A stretch of 64,000 nucleotides of DNA from Quercus robur (GCF_932294415.1 NC_065536.1:52216354-52280353); one strand, 5' to 3'. Shown: positions 12,314-25,729, counted from the first letter of the stretch. Program-made: numbers and translations. Notes: generated by a model not told the origin, from the letters alone.

Positions 12314-13997
12314 TCAGAGCATGTAATCATATACAAACAAATGTGTGTCAGGCATCACAACAGGCAGATTTTCAATGTAAAGGTAGAAACGCATCAAGTT
12401 TTCCCTCGCAAGAGAAATTGTATCAATCATACCACTGTTACTAATAAGTTCCCATAAATCTCTAGAACTAACTCTCTTCAGGCTGCCACGACAAAAAGGG
12501 CAGGACTGAGACCGCACGTTCCTGCAAATTAGTATCAAACACATTATATTAGATATATTCCAACTACAATCAAGATAAGGTGAAATACTATTTACTTTAT
12601 AAAAACATTAACAATGCAAGTGGGAGTTGGGGCTACCAGTCATGGAAGCAATTGTTGCACATCGCGTGCCCACAGCTGGGCAAGACCATCCTTGTGCAAT
12701 TTTCCATGCATATACCACATTCTTCATCTCTCTCTAGATCCTTATCAGAAAGATTCCTCCTCTCTTCTACTCTCTTTTTGGTTAAAATTTCTGTCGATTG
12801 GCTTCTGGAGGTACTATCTTCCAATTCAATGAACTCGCCTTCAAGTTGCCTAAGAGAAGGGTATATCACGGCTGCAAGAAATTTTACAATTAAATCCATT
12901 TAGAAGTTGAGAACAAAAAATATGGAGACCAGGAAATTGAATGGTTGTTAACAAGAAGCCACAAAGAAGAACAAACCATAAAATTCGCGTAAGGTTGCTT
13001 TCCTTTCTTTTGAGGACATTGTTGGCATTCCATCAACGTATACCTATACAATTATGTAGAGCTTCAACATCAATGCAAAAATTAGAATTGAAATGACAAT
13101 GAGAAGAAATAGATAACAACCCACCTTATATACAAGTACGTTGAGAAGGCCTAAGTAATTGGGTAGAGTATCTGTACAACTATAATCCATCCACTCAATC
13201 AAATAAAGAAGAAAGGGGGCAAAGGGGCCGTAAGATAATCTCATCTGAACACAATCCCCACAATAATCTCTAGGAAGAGCAGCTGCCCTGCAAAAACCCC
13301 ATCCCAAAACCCCAATAAAAAAAAAAATTCAATTAATCAACTCTTAGTCAATGTTTAACTTCAATATTTACCAAAACCATGAAAGTAAACAACTTGGAGG
13401 CAATAAAGAGGCAAAACAGCTTTGGGGACCTGGGGTGCTGGCATTGTATATGTAGCCTAATGGGTTTTCTTTGTTGAGTTCTAGAGGTAGAAATCTCAAG
13501 AAAGAAACAAACTTTATGACATACAATGGCTATAGTGTTCATATAATTGAAATTGAGACATTTCCAACTAGAAAACCCTTACAAAAGCAGACTGCAATAC
13601 ATGCTTATATCCACCAAACCCCAAATTCATATACAAATTCACCCTCCTAACCTTTATTTGATGATAAAACAACACCTAACCATTTCAATTGTCAAGACTA
13701 AACTATAAAGTAAAATTCAGAACAGGAATTCAGGAATGAAACAACCGTTCTTTGCCATTTAAAGATAACTAATATGCAAAAGGCCTCTACAGAATTTGAG
13801 TTATGAAGAACAATATATCAAAAATAATACTTCATGGTATTTTTTTATAAAAATAAATGTGAAGCTTACAGTCTCTTCCTCAGGCCAAAAAACATATATA
13901 TGTATAGAACTTACAGGGTATTGGCATGTTGAATATCAGCTTCAAGAGCTTTGATAGATTCTCTGAAACATGATTGACTGGGCTGTTTTTGCCGCAT
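12314..13997 (-). CDS. AIRP2-like RING-type E3 ubiquitin ligase, 5 exons
   Basis: Predicted to transfer ubiquitin from an E2 to target proteins; relatives such as Arabidopsis AIRP2 act in abscisic-acid and drought responses. Exons on the minus strand: 13915-13997, 13125-13287, 12977-13043, 12637-12871 and 12314-12521. All introns are GT..AG and the joined frame is open for 251 aa, near the family length of ~240. The N-terminal helix (ALEADIQHANTL) and the REFYAVIYPSL segment are family signatures. A C3HC4 RING spans about residues 156-193: CGIC, then C171/H173, then C176 and C179, ending CPFC. The start is the ATG at 13995-13997; upstream in frame I see no other ATG. The protein lacks a signal peptide or membrane segment, so it should be cytosolic or nuclear. 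Family assignment is strong; which Arabidopsis paralogue is orthologous is not settled. Confidence 0.88.
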
Positions 13998-15683
13998 TTG
14001 TTGTTTCCTATGAATTCCTTGAAAAAAAAATAATAATAATGGAACAAAGGGCGAAAGAAAGACAAAAAGACTCGTCTTTTTTTTTTTTCTGGGAGAGTGG
14101 CTTTGTTCTGTTGAAAGAATATTGGAGGAGGAGATTATAGATTGGAGACTTTTAAAAAGAGATAACTTGATAAAGGGAGAGAGAGATAAGGTTGCTTAGT
14201 GTTGAAACTAATCACCTTTCACACTTCAAGAAAAGAAAGGGATACCTTCTCTCTTCTCTCTTACATGTATTTGTATCTTTGCTTTCCTTAATCATTTGCC
14301 TACATTATTTTCTCAACTGCTATTTGGGTTTGCCATTATTTCCAAGTCTGACTTTGTTTTAAGCATTGTTTGCACAATAAAAGCACCACACCCGTTCCCA
14401 TTATTTATATACTTTGTTTAAAAAAATAAAAACTAAGGTAAAGAAGTACTCTTTCTTAGTTCTTTCTCCCTTCCCCAATTATACTTTGAGAAAATTGAGG
14501 TACTAACTTTATTTTATTTTTTATTATATTGTATTTGTTGAGGCACTAACCATATGATTGATAAATAGAAATTATAAATAATTAGGTTTAACAGAAATTT
14601 CTGCTTAAAAAAAGGGTTTAATAGAAATTAAATACCACCATAAGAGATATTCTGTGGATTCAATTCATATTCTTAAAGTTAAATAGAAAATTGGGGTGGG
14701 GGGAGGTGGTGACTAGTGACAACTTTTCACTGTTTTTTTCTTAAGAAAGAAAGTATTTATTAACTAACGGTGTGTTTATATCATTATATGTACACATCAT
14801 TAAACAAACAAAAAAAAAATTAAATAAAATCATCTCATTTCTCCATTTGACACATGGGGTAAGAAAACTAAGCCTAAGTTAACAAATGGTCATCTTTTAA
14901 ACTTCAAAGGCTAAAAGCAATCAATAGTTAAATTTAAGGGTCCTAAATTTATGTATAGTTCCTTTATGGCTTTATTTAAAAATAATAATAACTCTAATTT
15001 ATCTAAGTTATATTTTAAATCAAATAAATCTAAGATATTCCACACTAAAAATCAAAATAAACATTTGTTTCAATTGCATGCATGAGCCCTTTAGAAATTT
15101 AGGTCAAAGTCAAGAGTTGAGAGGTGAATGATAAATATAATATTATGTAAATTATATTTCAAACTCAATATATTTATGAGTAGTTTCAAATTAAACTGTA
15201 TAATTTTAAAACTTTCAAATTAAACCCTAAAGTTTTAAACCATTTACAAATTAAACCTATGGATCCATTAGTTTGGAATTGAATCTTAATCTTTTAAAAT
15301 CCAATTAGTTTAAAATGGTAAAACCCCAATCAAAGCCGAAATCAAACCCCAAAAATCTAAAATTTTAATCGATACAATTTTAAAAGTTTAAGTTCAATTT
15401 GAAAGTGGGCAAGTTATTATCTTTAATTTATAAGTTATAACAGTTCTAAAGGGTTAAATTTGAAACTAGCCTAAATTACACGATTTAAAACATAATTTTA
15501 TTCTAATATATTCAACACAAATCCATGTATTTAATTTAATGGTTGTGACCATTTGAGGCTCAGCCTACCAAATTATATGCAGGCCCATTAGTTTGAACAG
15601 GTCCATAAATTCAAGGCCGCCCTTTGTTTAAACATTAGCTGGGTCAAGCCGTCAAGGGGCCCAGATCAATAGTCAATTATGGG
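13998..15683. other. Promoter side of the RING gene and intergenic DNA
   Basis: 13998-14250 probably holds the 5' UTR and promoter of the minus-strand RING gene (poly-T tract and GA-rich stretch at 14178-14190). Beyond it the DNA is AT-rich. Bases 15160-15480 repeat words such as TTTCAAATTAAACC and TTTACAAATTAAACC in both orientations, which suggests old repeat remnants. Nothing coding was seen. Confidence 0.45.
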
Positions 15684-15692
15684 GGGTTTTGG
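15684..15692. repeat. 9-bp target-site duplication, left copy
   Basis: GGGTTTTGG, identical to 16374-16382, directly abutting the inverted-repeat element. Confidence 0.85.
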
Positions 15693-16373
15693 GGCGATTT
15701 TGGCCCATTAGCATTGATTTTTAAAATATTTAGGCCCGAAACACTGTTTGGGAAATATATAGCGATATACCACTTTTTTAGGTACTCGAGCTTGCCAAGC
15801 TCGAGTACCATGTTTTTTTAATCCACTATCGGCCCATATTCAAGGAGCCCTATAGTGGCGTTTTTAAGCCCTATAGTGACGTTTTCGGGCCAAAAAACGC
15901 CACTATAGGGCCCCTTGAAACTGTTATGGGGACTTATAAAAAAAATTTGCAGGAAAACGCCGCTATAGGGCCCAAAAACGTCACTATAGGGCTTAAAAAC
16001 GCCACTATAGGCCCCCTTAACCTGTTATGGGGACTTATAAAAAATTTTTTGCAGGAAAACGCCGCTATAGGGCTCGAAAACGTCACTATAGGGATTAAAA
16101 ACGCCACTATAGGGCCCCTTGAACCTGTTATGGGGACTTATAAAAAAAAATTTTGCAGGAAAACGCCGCTATAGGGCCCGAAAACGTCACTATAGGGCTT
16201 AAAAACGCCACTATAGGGCTCCTTGAATATGGGCCGATAGTGGATTAAAAAAACATGGTACTCGAGCTTGGCAAGCTCGAGTACCTAAAAAAGTGGTATA
16301 TTGCTATATATTTCCCAAACAGTGTTTCGGGCCTAAATATTTTAAAAATCAATGCTAATGGGCCAAAATCGCC
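15693..16373. mobile_element. Mutator-type MITE with 199-bp TIRs
   Basis: Bases 15693-15891 and 16175-16373 are inverted copies; read by eye they differ at one position (agcGata versus agcAata). The ends begin GGCGATTTTGGCCC. Exact 9-bp direct repeats GGGTTTTGG flank the element, which is the Mutator-superfamily duplication length. Each arm contains its own small hairpin built on GGTACTCGAGCTTG (15781-15809 and 16257-16285). The 283-bp centre is a tandem array of a ~102-bp unit. No transposase is encoded, so mobilisation would depend on an autonomous Mutator-like element elsewhere. The near-perfect arms imply recent insertion or strong arm homogenisation. Confidence 0.9.
15921..16224. repeat. 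~102-bp tandem repeat, about 3 copies
   Basis: Units start at 15921, 16022 and 16125 with CTGTTATGGGGACTTATAAA. Each contains ACGCCGCTATAGGG, ACGTCACTATAGGG and ACGCCACTATAGGG steps. The last unit runs into the right inverted arm. Within a unit the CACTATAGGGC word recurs every ~20 bases and also occurs inverted in the left arm (GCCCTATAGTG). Confidence 0.85.
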
Positions 16374-16382
16374 GGGTTTTGG
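16374..16382. repeat. 9-bp target-site duplication, right copy
   Basis: GGGTTTTGG, identical to 15684-15692. Confidence 0.85.
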
Positions 16383-16743
16383 AAATGAGAAACGTGGTCC
16401 ACCAACAAATCTGAGATGCTATTTTGTCATCACCAAGAAAAAGGAAAATGTGGTTTTGTCATTCACAAGGCATTCTAGTACTTGTTGTGACTTGTCTATG
16501 GAAAACACTAGAGCATTCTATTTCTAAACCCCACTCACCCCTCTTGATAAGGCTCTATTATTACCTTTAGCAAGTTAATTTCATTCATTGAAGTTGACTT
16601 GAGATTATTATGTTTATAAATTTCATCCTTTTTTCTTTGAAAGCTCACCTTTTTTGAATTTTTTTTTCAACTTCTTATTATATTCTAGATCATAAAAATA
16701 AAAATCTAGTTGAAAATTGAAGTTCAAGGAAAACTTTTACCCT

Positions 16744-17086
16744 TAGGTTGCATTTGTTTCAACAAAAATTGATATCTGAAAAACATTTTTTGCATTTGTG
16801 AATGTTTAGGGTAGCTAAAATTGCTAGTCAAATTTCAAGTTGACTATAATATAGAATCATAGATACATTTTTAGCACAAAATGTTTTACTCTTTTATTTG
16901 TGGTTGTAACACCTTCTATTGACATAGTTGGTCTTCACTTATTTTTATATTACATGAAAACAAATAATAGAAAAAATATTTTTCATAATATTTTCAAGCA
17001 TAAAACCAAACACTTAAAAATATACATTTTTACCAATGTAACCAAACACTTGAAAATATTTTCTAGTGAAACAAAATCAGCCTTAA
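16744..17086. mobile_element. Small TIR element (MITE)
   Basis: The left end TTAGGTTGCATTTGTTTCA pairs imperfectly with the inverted right end (TGAAACAAAATCAGCCTTAA). The interior is AT-rich with internal inverted words (AAATATTTTTC / ACACTTAAAAATAT). No target duplication was resolved. Confidence 0.45.
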
Positions 17087-18490
17087 AATTGCCCATATTA
17101 GGGTCAACACACTGGATATTGCAAATCTTTATTGTATTATTTATTCTACAGTAAAAACGTGAATAGATAATCTTGTCCCTTGTGTCTGTTTGGCATAGAT
17201 TTTGTTTTTTGTGTTTTTGTTTCTTTTCAATCTTTTATCTTATTTGTTCATGTGGTTATACAGCTTTGTAATTTTATTATTATTTTTATATAAAATATGA
17301 AGGCATGAACCACTCAACTTTCACCAAATAAGTTTTCAATATTATCGTAAAATAGTCCCAATAAGACAATAAACTTTTTTTACTTTATATTTTTTTAACT
17401 GAAGGGAGACTAGGGAGTAGAGCAAATCGTTCAAATTTATATTATCAGGATCGGTTAATATGTATCCTAAGTCATCTATTTTTAAAAATATTTTATTGAC
17501 AATTAAAAAAATTGTTAATATTTTTTTAATTTTTAAAAAAAATTTTCAAAAATAAATAATTATTGTGTCCTCTTAGTACACACATTAACAAACTCCATAT
17601 TCAGCATTTGCATGTACGATCGATGTGATGGGTCGAGTGCTACGTTTTTAGCGTGTGGGGACATGCATATATAGAAACCAAACTTTAATACTATTACCTA
17701 CCTACTTTAATAGGTTTAGGTTTTGGATGCAAGTCGATACCGCATGAAGACACTCCGGACACTGGTCGAGAGGGCTTCAATTTATCTTTCGGTTGATGTT
17801 GACTGAACAAAAGTTTATGTTATGTAACAAAATAAATGTGTGGGCAGTTGATCGTTGAAGGCCACAATCAAAGTAGCATTGGGATTCAATCCATCACCTA
17901 AAGTACCATTAACTTTGTTCCTCAAAAAAAGAAAAAGAAAAAAAAAGTACCATTAAATTTGGTGTCCCTAATAAAATTGTTAAACTTGTTGCTATTATAC
18001 TACCTAGAAGTAACATCCATCTGACCTTGGATTTTCATTGGTTCGCTCTTCGTAGGGATATATATATATATATATTAAAAAAATTTACATTTCAAACCCT
18101 ATAATTTTTGACATTGATAAATTAAACCATGACATTTGAAACACCCAATTCTCATATTAATTAGACCCCTAAACATGACATCATTTTACTTAAATAGACT
18201 AAGCTTTTATTTTTTACTTTAGAAAAGTACAATACAATTGGTTTTTCAATTAAATTTAGATGCATAGTTGAATTGACCAGTCAAAACACAAATAATGTTA
18301 TATTTTTCAAAACAATTAATTCAATACATTTATGTGTTTTAATTTTATTTTATTTAGATAGCTACAATATGCAACTAACCATGTACCTTGAACCCTTTCT
18401 TCTCTAGACCCCTAAACACTTTGTATATGGGAATGTGTCAATTAAATTACAAAACTTTTAGCCTTTATGTGTTTTAATTGAGAACTTAAG
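17087..18490. other. Intergenic, no gene seen
   Basis: AT-rich, with a TA microsatellite at about 18060-18075. The 18085-18200 stretch resembles the repeat debris at 15160-15480 (words like 'ATTTCAAACCCTATAA' and 'AAATTAAACC'). No coding frame was recognised. Confidence 0.45.
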
Positions 18491-18926
18491 AGACTGTTTG
18501 GTTCATCAATTTCTATAACTCATATATCTGTTTCTATAACTCATAACTCAAAAATGATGGGACTCATAGTTAGAAGTCCGTTTGGCACCACCATAACTCT
18601 ATTTTCATCACTCAATTCTCTAATTTTTGAGTTATGAGTTATAAAAACTGAAAAGACATTTTAACTATTTTCAATTTCCATAACTCATAACTCAATGGCA
18701 TTGCTGTAAATAAATACACATGAAGGGACCCATAGCTACACTTTTTAACCTTTTTTTTTTCCCTTTCTTCTCTTGGGTTTGGTCTTCAGTTCTTCATTTT
18801 TTTTCCTTCTTCTTTCACTGGTTCGGTCTTCAGTTCTTCCCATTTTTTTTCCTTCTTCTTTCACTGGGTTCGAGTTTCTAGGTTTTTTTTCTTTTTTTTT
18901 TTCCACTAGTTCGGTGAGTTTGGGTA

Positions 18927-18964
<38 letters not shown>

Positions 18965-19129
18965 GCATCGAGTGACAAGTATGGGACCCACAAACAATGT
19001 GAAAAATATTGAGTGATGACAAGTGAGTGATGGTGCCAAATAGGTATGGTATTTTAAGTGATGAGTGATGAGTGATGGAAATTAAGTAACGGAAATTGAG
19101 TGATAAAAAAAAGCATCCAAACAGCCTCT
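18491..19129. mobile_element. Nested TIR elements, CTGTTTGG ends
   Basis: The outer ends AGACTGTTTGGTTC (18491) and GCATCCAAACAGCCTCT (to 19129) are inverted. Inside, a second inverted pair (CCGTTTGGCACCACCATAACTC at 18578 and GGTGCCAAATAGG ending 19044) marks an inner copy. The subterminal regions repeat CATAACTCA / GAGTGATG words. A 33-base poly-A lies at 18929-18961 and CTTCTTC-rich tracts precede it. The structure is that of a related MITE inserted in, or duplicated within, another. Confidence 0.5.
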
Positions 19130-20671
19130 AATATATTGCGCTTAAAGATACCTAGGTTTTTGGCCTATGATTTAATTTGTGACATTACTAAATTATTAGA
19201 TTAAAATGTTACTTTTCTATTTATTATTTAGAGTATTCCTTAGGTACAATTTCTTAGATGGTGTACTTTAGGAGGTGGTTTTACATGTAACCATCATATA
19301 TAATACCCCTTTCAAATGGGGGCGGGTCCCACACTAGGTGTGAGGGAGATGTTACATATTATGACTACACAAAAATGAAAATTTTTAGATTAGGTTTTCT
19401 AATTAAATTTAACCATATAGTTGTATTCTCCAATGTAGCAAAAATAAAGCTATCTTTTTAAAAGACAATTAAATTCCATCATATAAATAATTAATCAATA
19501 CAATCACGTAATTGATTTCATTTATGTAATTTAAGTATAACACATAAAAATTTGTACCTAAATTCTGTGCCAATAGCGTTGTTATGGTTAAAAGGAAAAA
19601 TTTTAAAAACATTTCTTACATGGAGTGACATTTGGGCCCACTGAAGATTATCTCTTGCCAGGTTAGCATCTTAATATATATAATAATATTTCATTTACCT
19701 AAGGGTAATTATACCTGTCCATAAAAAAATAAAAAATAAAAAAGTCATTATACCTGGGTTTTTATTCTGTCACATCTACTTTTACATATCTACTTTCATG
19801 TTTTGAGTTATAGCAAAGATACAAATTTTTTTTTTTTTTTTTAAATTTACAAATTGCTGATGTAATAAGTAGTTATTGGTAAATGAAAAAGTAATGTTAA
19901 TGGTGAGCTTAAATTAAAACCAATAAAAAATTGGACACATCAACAGTTTGTTAAAATGTTATAAAGTAGCTTGTGGCTATAACATTACTCTTCATGTTTT
20001 AAATGTGAAAATTACCTTCTTGTCTTTTAAAATGTCTGTATGAGTACATTAATTATGGATATCGTGTAAAATAGTAGATTAATAAAAGGAAAATTTCTTT
20101 TATACTACTTATTTTTTTAAGCCACCAGCTCATACATCCCTTTATACAGTTAGTGTAATGTGACAAAAATAAGGGACATTATTATTGAATGTTGCTTTCT
20201 TTTGCAATAAATAAGATGTAAATTTGATGACTAGAAGTATTGCATGATTGTAAAACTATTACAAAATTATGAAACTTTATTTTAATACCATTTTTCACAA
20301 TTAATATTTATTTTTTAAGGATATATCATACTAATAATAAGTTTGGTTGACTTATCCCCCTAAAATATGTTGTTTGTCAAGAGCCTTATAGTTTATTTAG
20401 TTTGCACCTCCCAGTGCTTCAATGGCATTCAGGATTCAAATCTCTCCTCTCCCATTGTAACTACTGAATTATTCACACACACAAAATAAAATAAAATAAA
20501 ATAAAAAATTCGTTGTTTCAGCTTATTTTGTATGTTCATCATTCTTCTTCTTCTTTTGGTTATTTTAGTATGTAATAACGTTAAAACAATAGTATTTAAT
20601 GGATAAATGAAATTTTTATGTTGATGAGTTTTATTTTTATTAATTTTAATGCTAAGAACTTTGAATAATCA

Positions 20672-20714
<43 letters not shown>

Positions 20715-21232
20715 TAAGCAAAAACCTCATGTTAGAGAGTATGAGATTGTGCCATGTGGTGCATTCCTTGAAATTCTTTTTATTTTGGGTTCTAAACCAA
20801 CAAAGTTTATATTTATATCAAAGTATTAGTTCATTAAATTAGACAATAGAGTAAATACATATATTAATATCTATAGTTGAATATTAATTATTTTTATCAA
20901 ATGAATTTATATGATTATTTTTATAAACTCTACATAAGAGATAATTTCTAGTTGGAATAATAATAATAAATTTAGAATATGGCATTCTTACTCATGTTTA
21001 GTTGCTTTGACAACAATTGACAAGAAAGCCATAAAAAATTAAATATTTGTGAATTCACTAAAATAAATCCTTTAAATTTCCTTACTCTTTTCAGTCATAT
21101 GTAATGATGGCTAGTGCACCATGGTTAAATAATGGCCACACTGGTGGCTTAGAGGATGTCAACAAAAGAACAATGGTTTGAGGATGACATACACAAGATA
21201 GACACTAGCCATAGCAATAACACTATTATTCT
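19130..21232. other. Intergenic, no gene seen
   Basis: AT-rich, with a poly-T run near 19827-19843 and a TA microsatellite at about 20678-20710. No coding frame or bounded element was supported. Confidence 0.45.
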
Positions 21233-22118
21233 TGAGAATTCGTTTAGACCCTTTAAACCAGGTTGTTTAACCTAATATATTAATCAAGTGATTACTTAGA
21301 TTAATTTTCAGATTTAGGTTAAACACATATGAATCATATCATGTAAAGATGCGGAAAAGTAAATAACATCACGATATGATTACCCAGGAAAACCAATGAA
21401 ACTAACCCATTTCAAGGTAAAAACCTAGGGAGGATTTGACTTAGCTATCCTCAAGGTAAACCAAATCTACTATAAGAGAATTGAAGTTTTTACAAAAGAT
21501 TTAACCCTAAATCTAATGCTACCTCATGTAGTAATTTACTGACACGACCATGTACAAGCTCTGAATCCATGGACTTCTTCTCTTCTTGGATTTACAGCAA
21601 CACAAGCACACCCTTGCTTGTGACTTTGAAACTCCACTCAAAGGTTTCAAATCACTTTTTCTTGTTGATCTTGATGCAGCAACTAGTTCTACTAATTCTT
21701 TATTGTAGTTTAAGCTCCAGTAGAATCTTGTGTAGTTAGAAGATACAGAACATTTCAGATCTCACAAAGAGTAACACACAAGTCTTCCAAAAAAATCTTC
21801 AAAACGTGGCTAGGGTTTCCCTTTTATATGTGGAGAAGTTTAAGTGAAACCCTAAACTTTTTAGTAGAGATTGGACTGAAATAAACTTCTGCAGAAAACT
21901 GTGTCTGCGATTTTCGATCGGTTGGGTCTAATTCTCGATCGATCGAGGAAGGCAGAACTTGACTTCTCTTTTCTGTAATCAGCTGGACTTCAAATCTTGA
22001 AACACACTTATTTAAGCATTGCCTAAACACTTAGAGACTAGACATGTTTTGCTCTCGGTTTGCCAACACAATACAATCATGATTCTAAACATTTAATCTA
22101 AATCTTTAGAACCTAACA
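21233..22118 (-). repeat. 3' LTR of the minus-strand Copia-like element
   Basis: Aligns along its whole length with 28664-29564, with scattered substitutions and small indels. Differences of several percent imply the insertion is not recent. It contains GATCGATCGA words near 21940. Confidence 0.85.
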
Positions 22119-22130
22119 ATCTCCCCCTTT
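22119..22130 (-). other. Polypurine tract
   Basis: On the minus strand AAAGGGGGAGAT directly precedes the LTR start TGTTAGG. This is the expected site for plus-strand DNA priming in a retroelement. Confidence 0.8.
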
Positions 22131-22835
22131 AGAAATCCGTGACAAAACACACACACAATATGTAATGCTTAAACAAAAAACCATCTCAAAAACAAGTTAT
22201 TGTCCAAATACATATCTTACACAACTACTAACTATTAGTTGCTAGTATAGACAGCAGTTGTTGAAAGATTTAACCTGTAAATTCCTGCAACACTAAAAAC
22301 AACTCATAAATGCATGTGCGGAAAATACAGTAAAACTTTCTAAACAGAATTTAAACTTTGAAATCACAAAAACAACCAATTAGATAGTGAACACATTATA
22401 ATGAATAACCTTAGAATCATCAACTATCATAATCTCATCACATCAATGTTTAAGTGAAACAAATAAAATATCTAAACACAGAAATATAAACACATCAAAA
22501 TTGAAAATAAAACAAAGTACTCCCCCTGGCCAAAAATACATGTACTCCCCCTATATACATAAAACTACTTCCCCTTTTTGTTACGTATTGCCAAAGACAA
22601 CCCAATCAAAAGGTAGACAGTAAATAACAAGAGAAAATAGAGAATCAAGAAAGCAACTGCCCCTATGAACAACATAGGTTATAAAAAATAAAAAAATAAA
22701 CATTCTCCCCCTATAAAAATAGACAAAAAAAAGTTTTGGGAAAAATAATTTTGGGGAAACTATAGGAGGTGGGGAAAACTAAAAAGACAAACTTAAAAAC
22801 AAATAAGTTGAGGATGCATATGAAGAAAAATATAT

Positions 22836-25035
22836 TGTCACGCCTCGAATCCAAGTAAGAGCTAAGCAAGTGACAACAGCCACACACTTATAAAGTTTAC
22901 ACCCTACAAGTGTGTAAGGCCCTCTTAACAATTAAAGAATTAACCTCAAGAAAATTTCATCAATAAATTTTAAAATATCCTCAATAAAACAATTCTCAAA
23001 AGATCTCCAAATAATAATCTTCCAACATCAAATAAAAATAAACTAAATCCTTTAAATCTAAAGGACTACACAAAATGTTAATCTTAAGCATAAAAGTTCA
23101 AATCTTATTCCATTGATTTCCTAAACTTTACTCATGTGCACATCCCAACGGAAGCCCAAACATATGCTACTCTTCCTAATCAAAATCTTAAAGGAGAAAG
23201 AGAGGGGGTGAGTTGACAACTCAATAAGTAACCAAAATCCAAATAAGTTCTATGTAGCAATAGATCTGTAAAGTAATAAGATGTAATATAAATCTTCAAG
23301 TTATAATATGCTATGAGTTTTCAAAAATAGCTAAAGAAGTTTCATAATCTGAAAATAATATTTTGCAAATAGATCACAAACTTTAATCTTACAATTATAT
23401 CATAGATGGTTTAGAAAGTAGTTAGTTTTCCATATATCAAAAGCTATAACTTACAATAGGTTCCAAAAAATACATAAGCAGTTTTGATGACTCAAAATAG
23501 TTAAATATTCAAACGTAATTCATATTCTTAACAATCTTATAACTATGGTCACGTTATATCCCCGTGACTGTGTTTTAGGGTACCAATGAATAACCTCCAT
23601 TGGTTTGAGTATCAGAATACCAAAGAATAACCCCCATTGGTTTGGGTATCTGAGTACCAATGAATAACTCTCATTGGTTTGGGTATCTAAATCAATTCAT
23701 AGTCAATTTGTCCATAATCATATATATGAAATCATAGTTTCTAACAAAAAGATATCTTATTCAAATACACACATATATATATATATACACACACACATAT
23801 ATAATCGTATATTCAATATTCAAATATATTTGTGATATTTCTATATTCTTTACTTTAAATCAATATAGCTAAAGAAACAATAAAATAAAATAAATCTTAT
23901 ATTCAATGCTCATATTTATTGGTGGAAATTCTTTATTCTTTACTTTGAATTAGTATAGCTAAAAACAATTAAATAAAATACGTCATATATTCAGTAATCA
24001 GATATATTTGTGATAATTTTTTACTTGAAATCAGTAATACAATAGAAATAAATTGTAACAACTGTAAACAATTTTCAGTAATTAAAATACGCAAAGATAA
24101 AATCAATTAGGATAAGGTTACTTACCTCCAAAAGCTATTCCAAAAGAAACTTTTCCCTAACGCTTCCTCTAAATATCACCTAGAACAATATCCAAATACT
24201 TTTACTCAATAATCAAATAATTAAAAAAAAAAGACATATAACAGTACCCGACTAGGAAAAGACTATTAAAAATATCTTATAATTGTCTGCTTATCTCACA
24301 CCAAAATTCCACTAAATCATAATATTTTTTTTTCTTTTATATATATATATATATATATTTTTTGCCGTTATTTATACCTTAAAAGATAAGACTACAGTAC
24401 CCAGAAGTAGTACCATGTCACACTAGACAAGGACGTGTGCTACACTTTACAGCTTTCTTCTTCTTCATTTTTTTTTTTTTTTTCCTACTGCCATTGCCGC
24501 CTCTAGTTTTCTTTTGGCATGAGGACAAATCTTTGACACAAGCTTTTATTGGAACTCTATTCTTCCTCTGCCAAGTCAATAAACAAATAATAATATATTA
24601 GATAGGAAGTTGGTGTTTTTTCTTTTCGTCAAGCGTTTTTTTTTTTTTTTTTTCCTCCATCAATCCGATTCAATTCTTTTAAGAAAATTTCGTAGAACAC
24701 ACCCTGCGGCCGTGGCTAAAGAAAGTCTCACGGTTGACCAAAATACTCACATAAGAAAATATTTTAATTCTGAATAAAGTTTAGATTTGACAAGAAGAGA
24801 TTTTTAGGCTCTTACCTTAATTGTCCAGTCAAGCATTCTTTACTTCAGTATTTTGAGTAGTCTCCTCTCTCAAAACATCTGTCAGTATACACTGACTTAA
24901 AATTAGACTATGTAAACTAAGGTTTCAACCTTATTTTCTAAAAACCCCATTAGTAATATTAATTATAAAGGTTGATCCCATAAACAAATTTACTTAAATA
25001 ACCCTCCTTTTAATTTTTTTTTCCTAGGTATTACA
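22836..25035. mobile_element. Solo LTR (2.2-kb TGTCACGCC family), copy 1
   Basis: Begins TGTCACGCC and ends GGTATTACA. It matches 53264-55441 over nearly its full length, which fixes both ends. The flanks TATAT and TATAC agree at four of five bases. It lies inside the minus-strand Copia-like element, so it is the younger insertion. It includes a short tandem repeat at 23577-23690. TGTCACGCC..TTACA ends are known from plant Gypsy elements, but no internal domain is present to confirm this. Confidence 0.82.
23577..23690. repeat. ~38-bp tandem repeat inside the solo LTR
   Basis: Three copies of a unit around GTACCAATGAATAAC..CATTGGTTTGGGTATC. The ATTGG/CCAAT pair in each unit is inverted, so each can form a small hairpin. 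The equivalent region of copy 2 (54048-54192) has four units. Confidence 0.8.
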
Positions 25036-25729
25036 TATACTCTATTTCAGTATATGCAAACTTGATACTATGTGACTCATAAACAAATTTCAATAGTAGA
25101 GAAAATATTTACACATTTATTATCCACCAGATCTCAAAAAAAAAAAAATTTCTACAGTTCACCAAAAAAAAAAAGAAAAAAAAAAGCATATACTAACATG
25201 TACAAAACTCAAAAATAAATCAATGAATTTTTAAATCAAGTTTGAGTACACAATTTAGCAAAGTGTATGCGGGTTGTGTGTAAAAACAATGAGAGATATG
25301 ACTGCAAAAATGCAAGATGGATAAAGAAAACAATGGAATGCATGTCCTAATCTATATGTGTAATGCATGAAAAGACTGATTGGTTAAAAACTCAAAAACT
25401 GAAAATTTTCCAATTTCGATTGGTCAAACATCGATCGAGTATCAATCGAGAGAGACAGAGAGTTTTGAACACAAAAGCTCACACTTTAGATCGGTTGAGG
25501 GAGATCTTCGATCGGTCCAAAACAGTTAAAAAATTTAAAACTTTGAAATCTAGAAATTTTATGCAGAAAAACAACTTGAAAGGAGTTTCTATGACTTAAT
25601 GTAGATGAACATAATCCAAAAAAGTTTTAAAAACATGATGCCTCTTAAATGCAAATATCAAAACCAATGAAGAAGTTAAAACCACAAGATTTAAACTTCT
25701 AAAACATTTTTTTTTTTAAAATTCCCAAG

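Noticed and set aside
12580-12903. Plus-strand frames opposite RING gene exon 4
   Set aside because: They are antisense shadows of an exon with clear family similarity and a RING domain on the minus strand.
15926-16174. Repetitive 82-aa frame with three similar segments
   Set aside because: It follows the ~102-bp tandem unit of the Mutator-type element; the unit is not a multiple of three throughout and the frame has no plausible gene structure.
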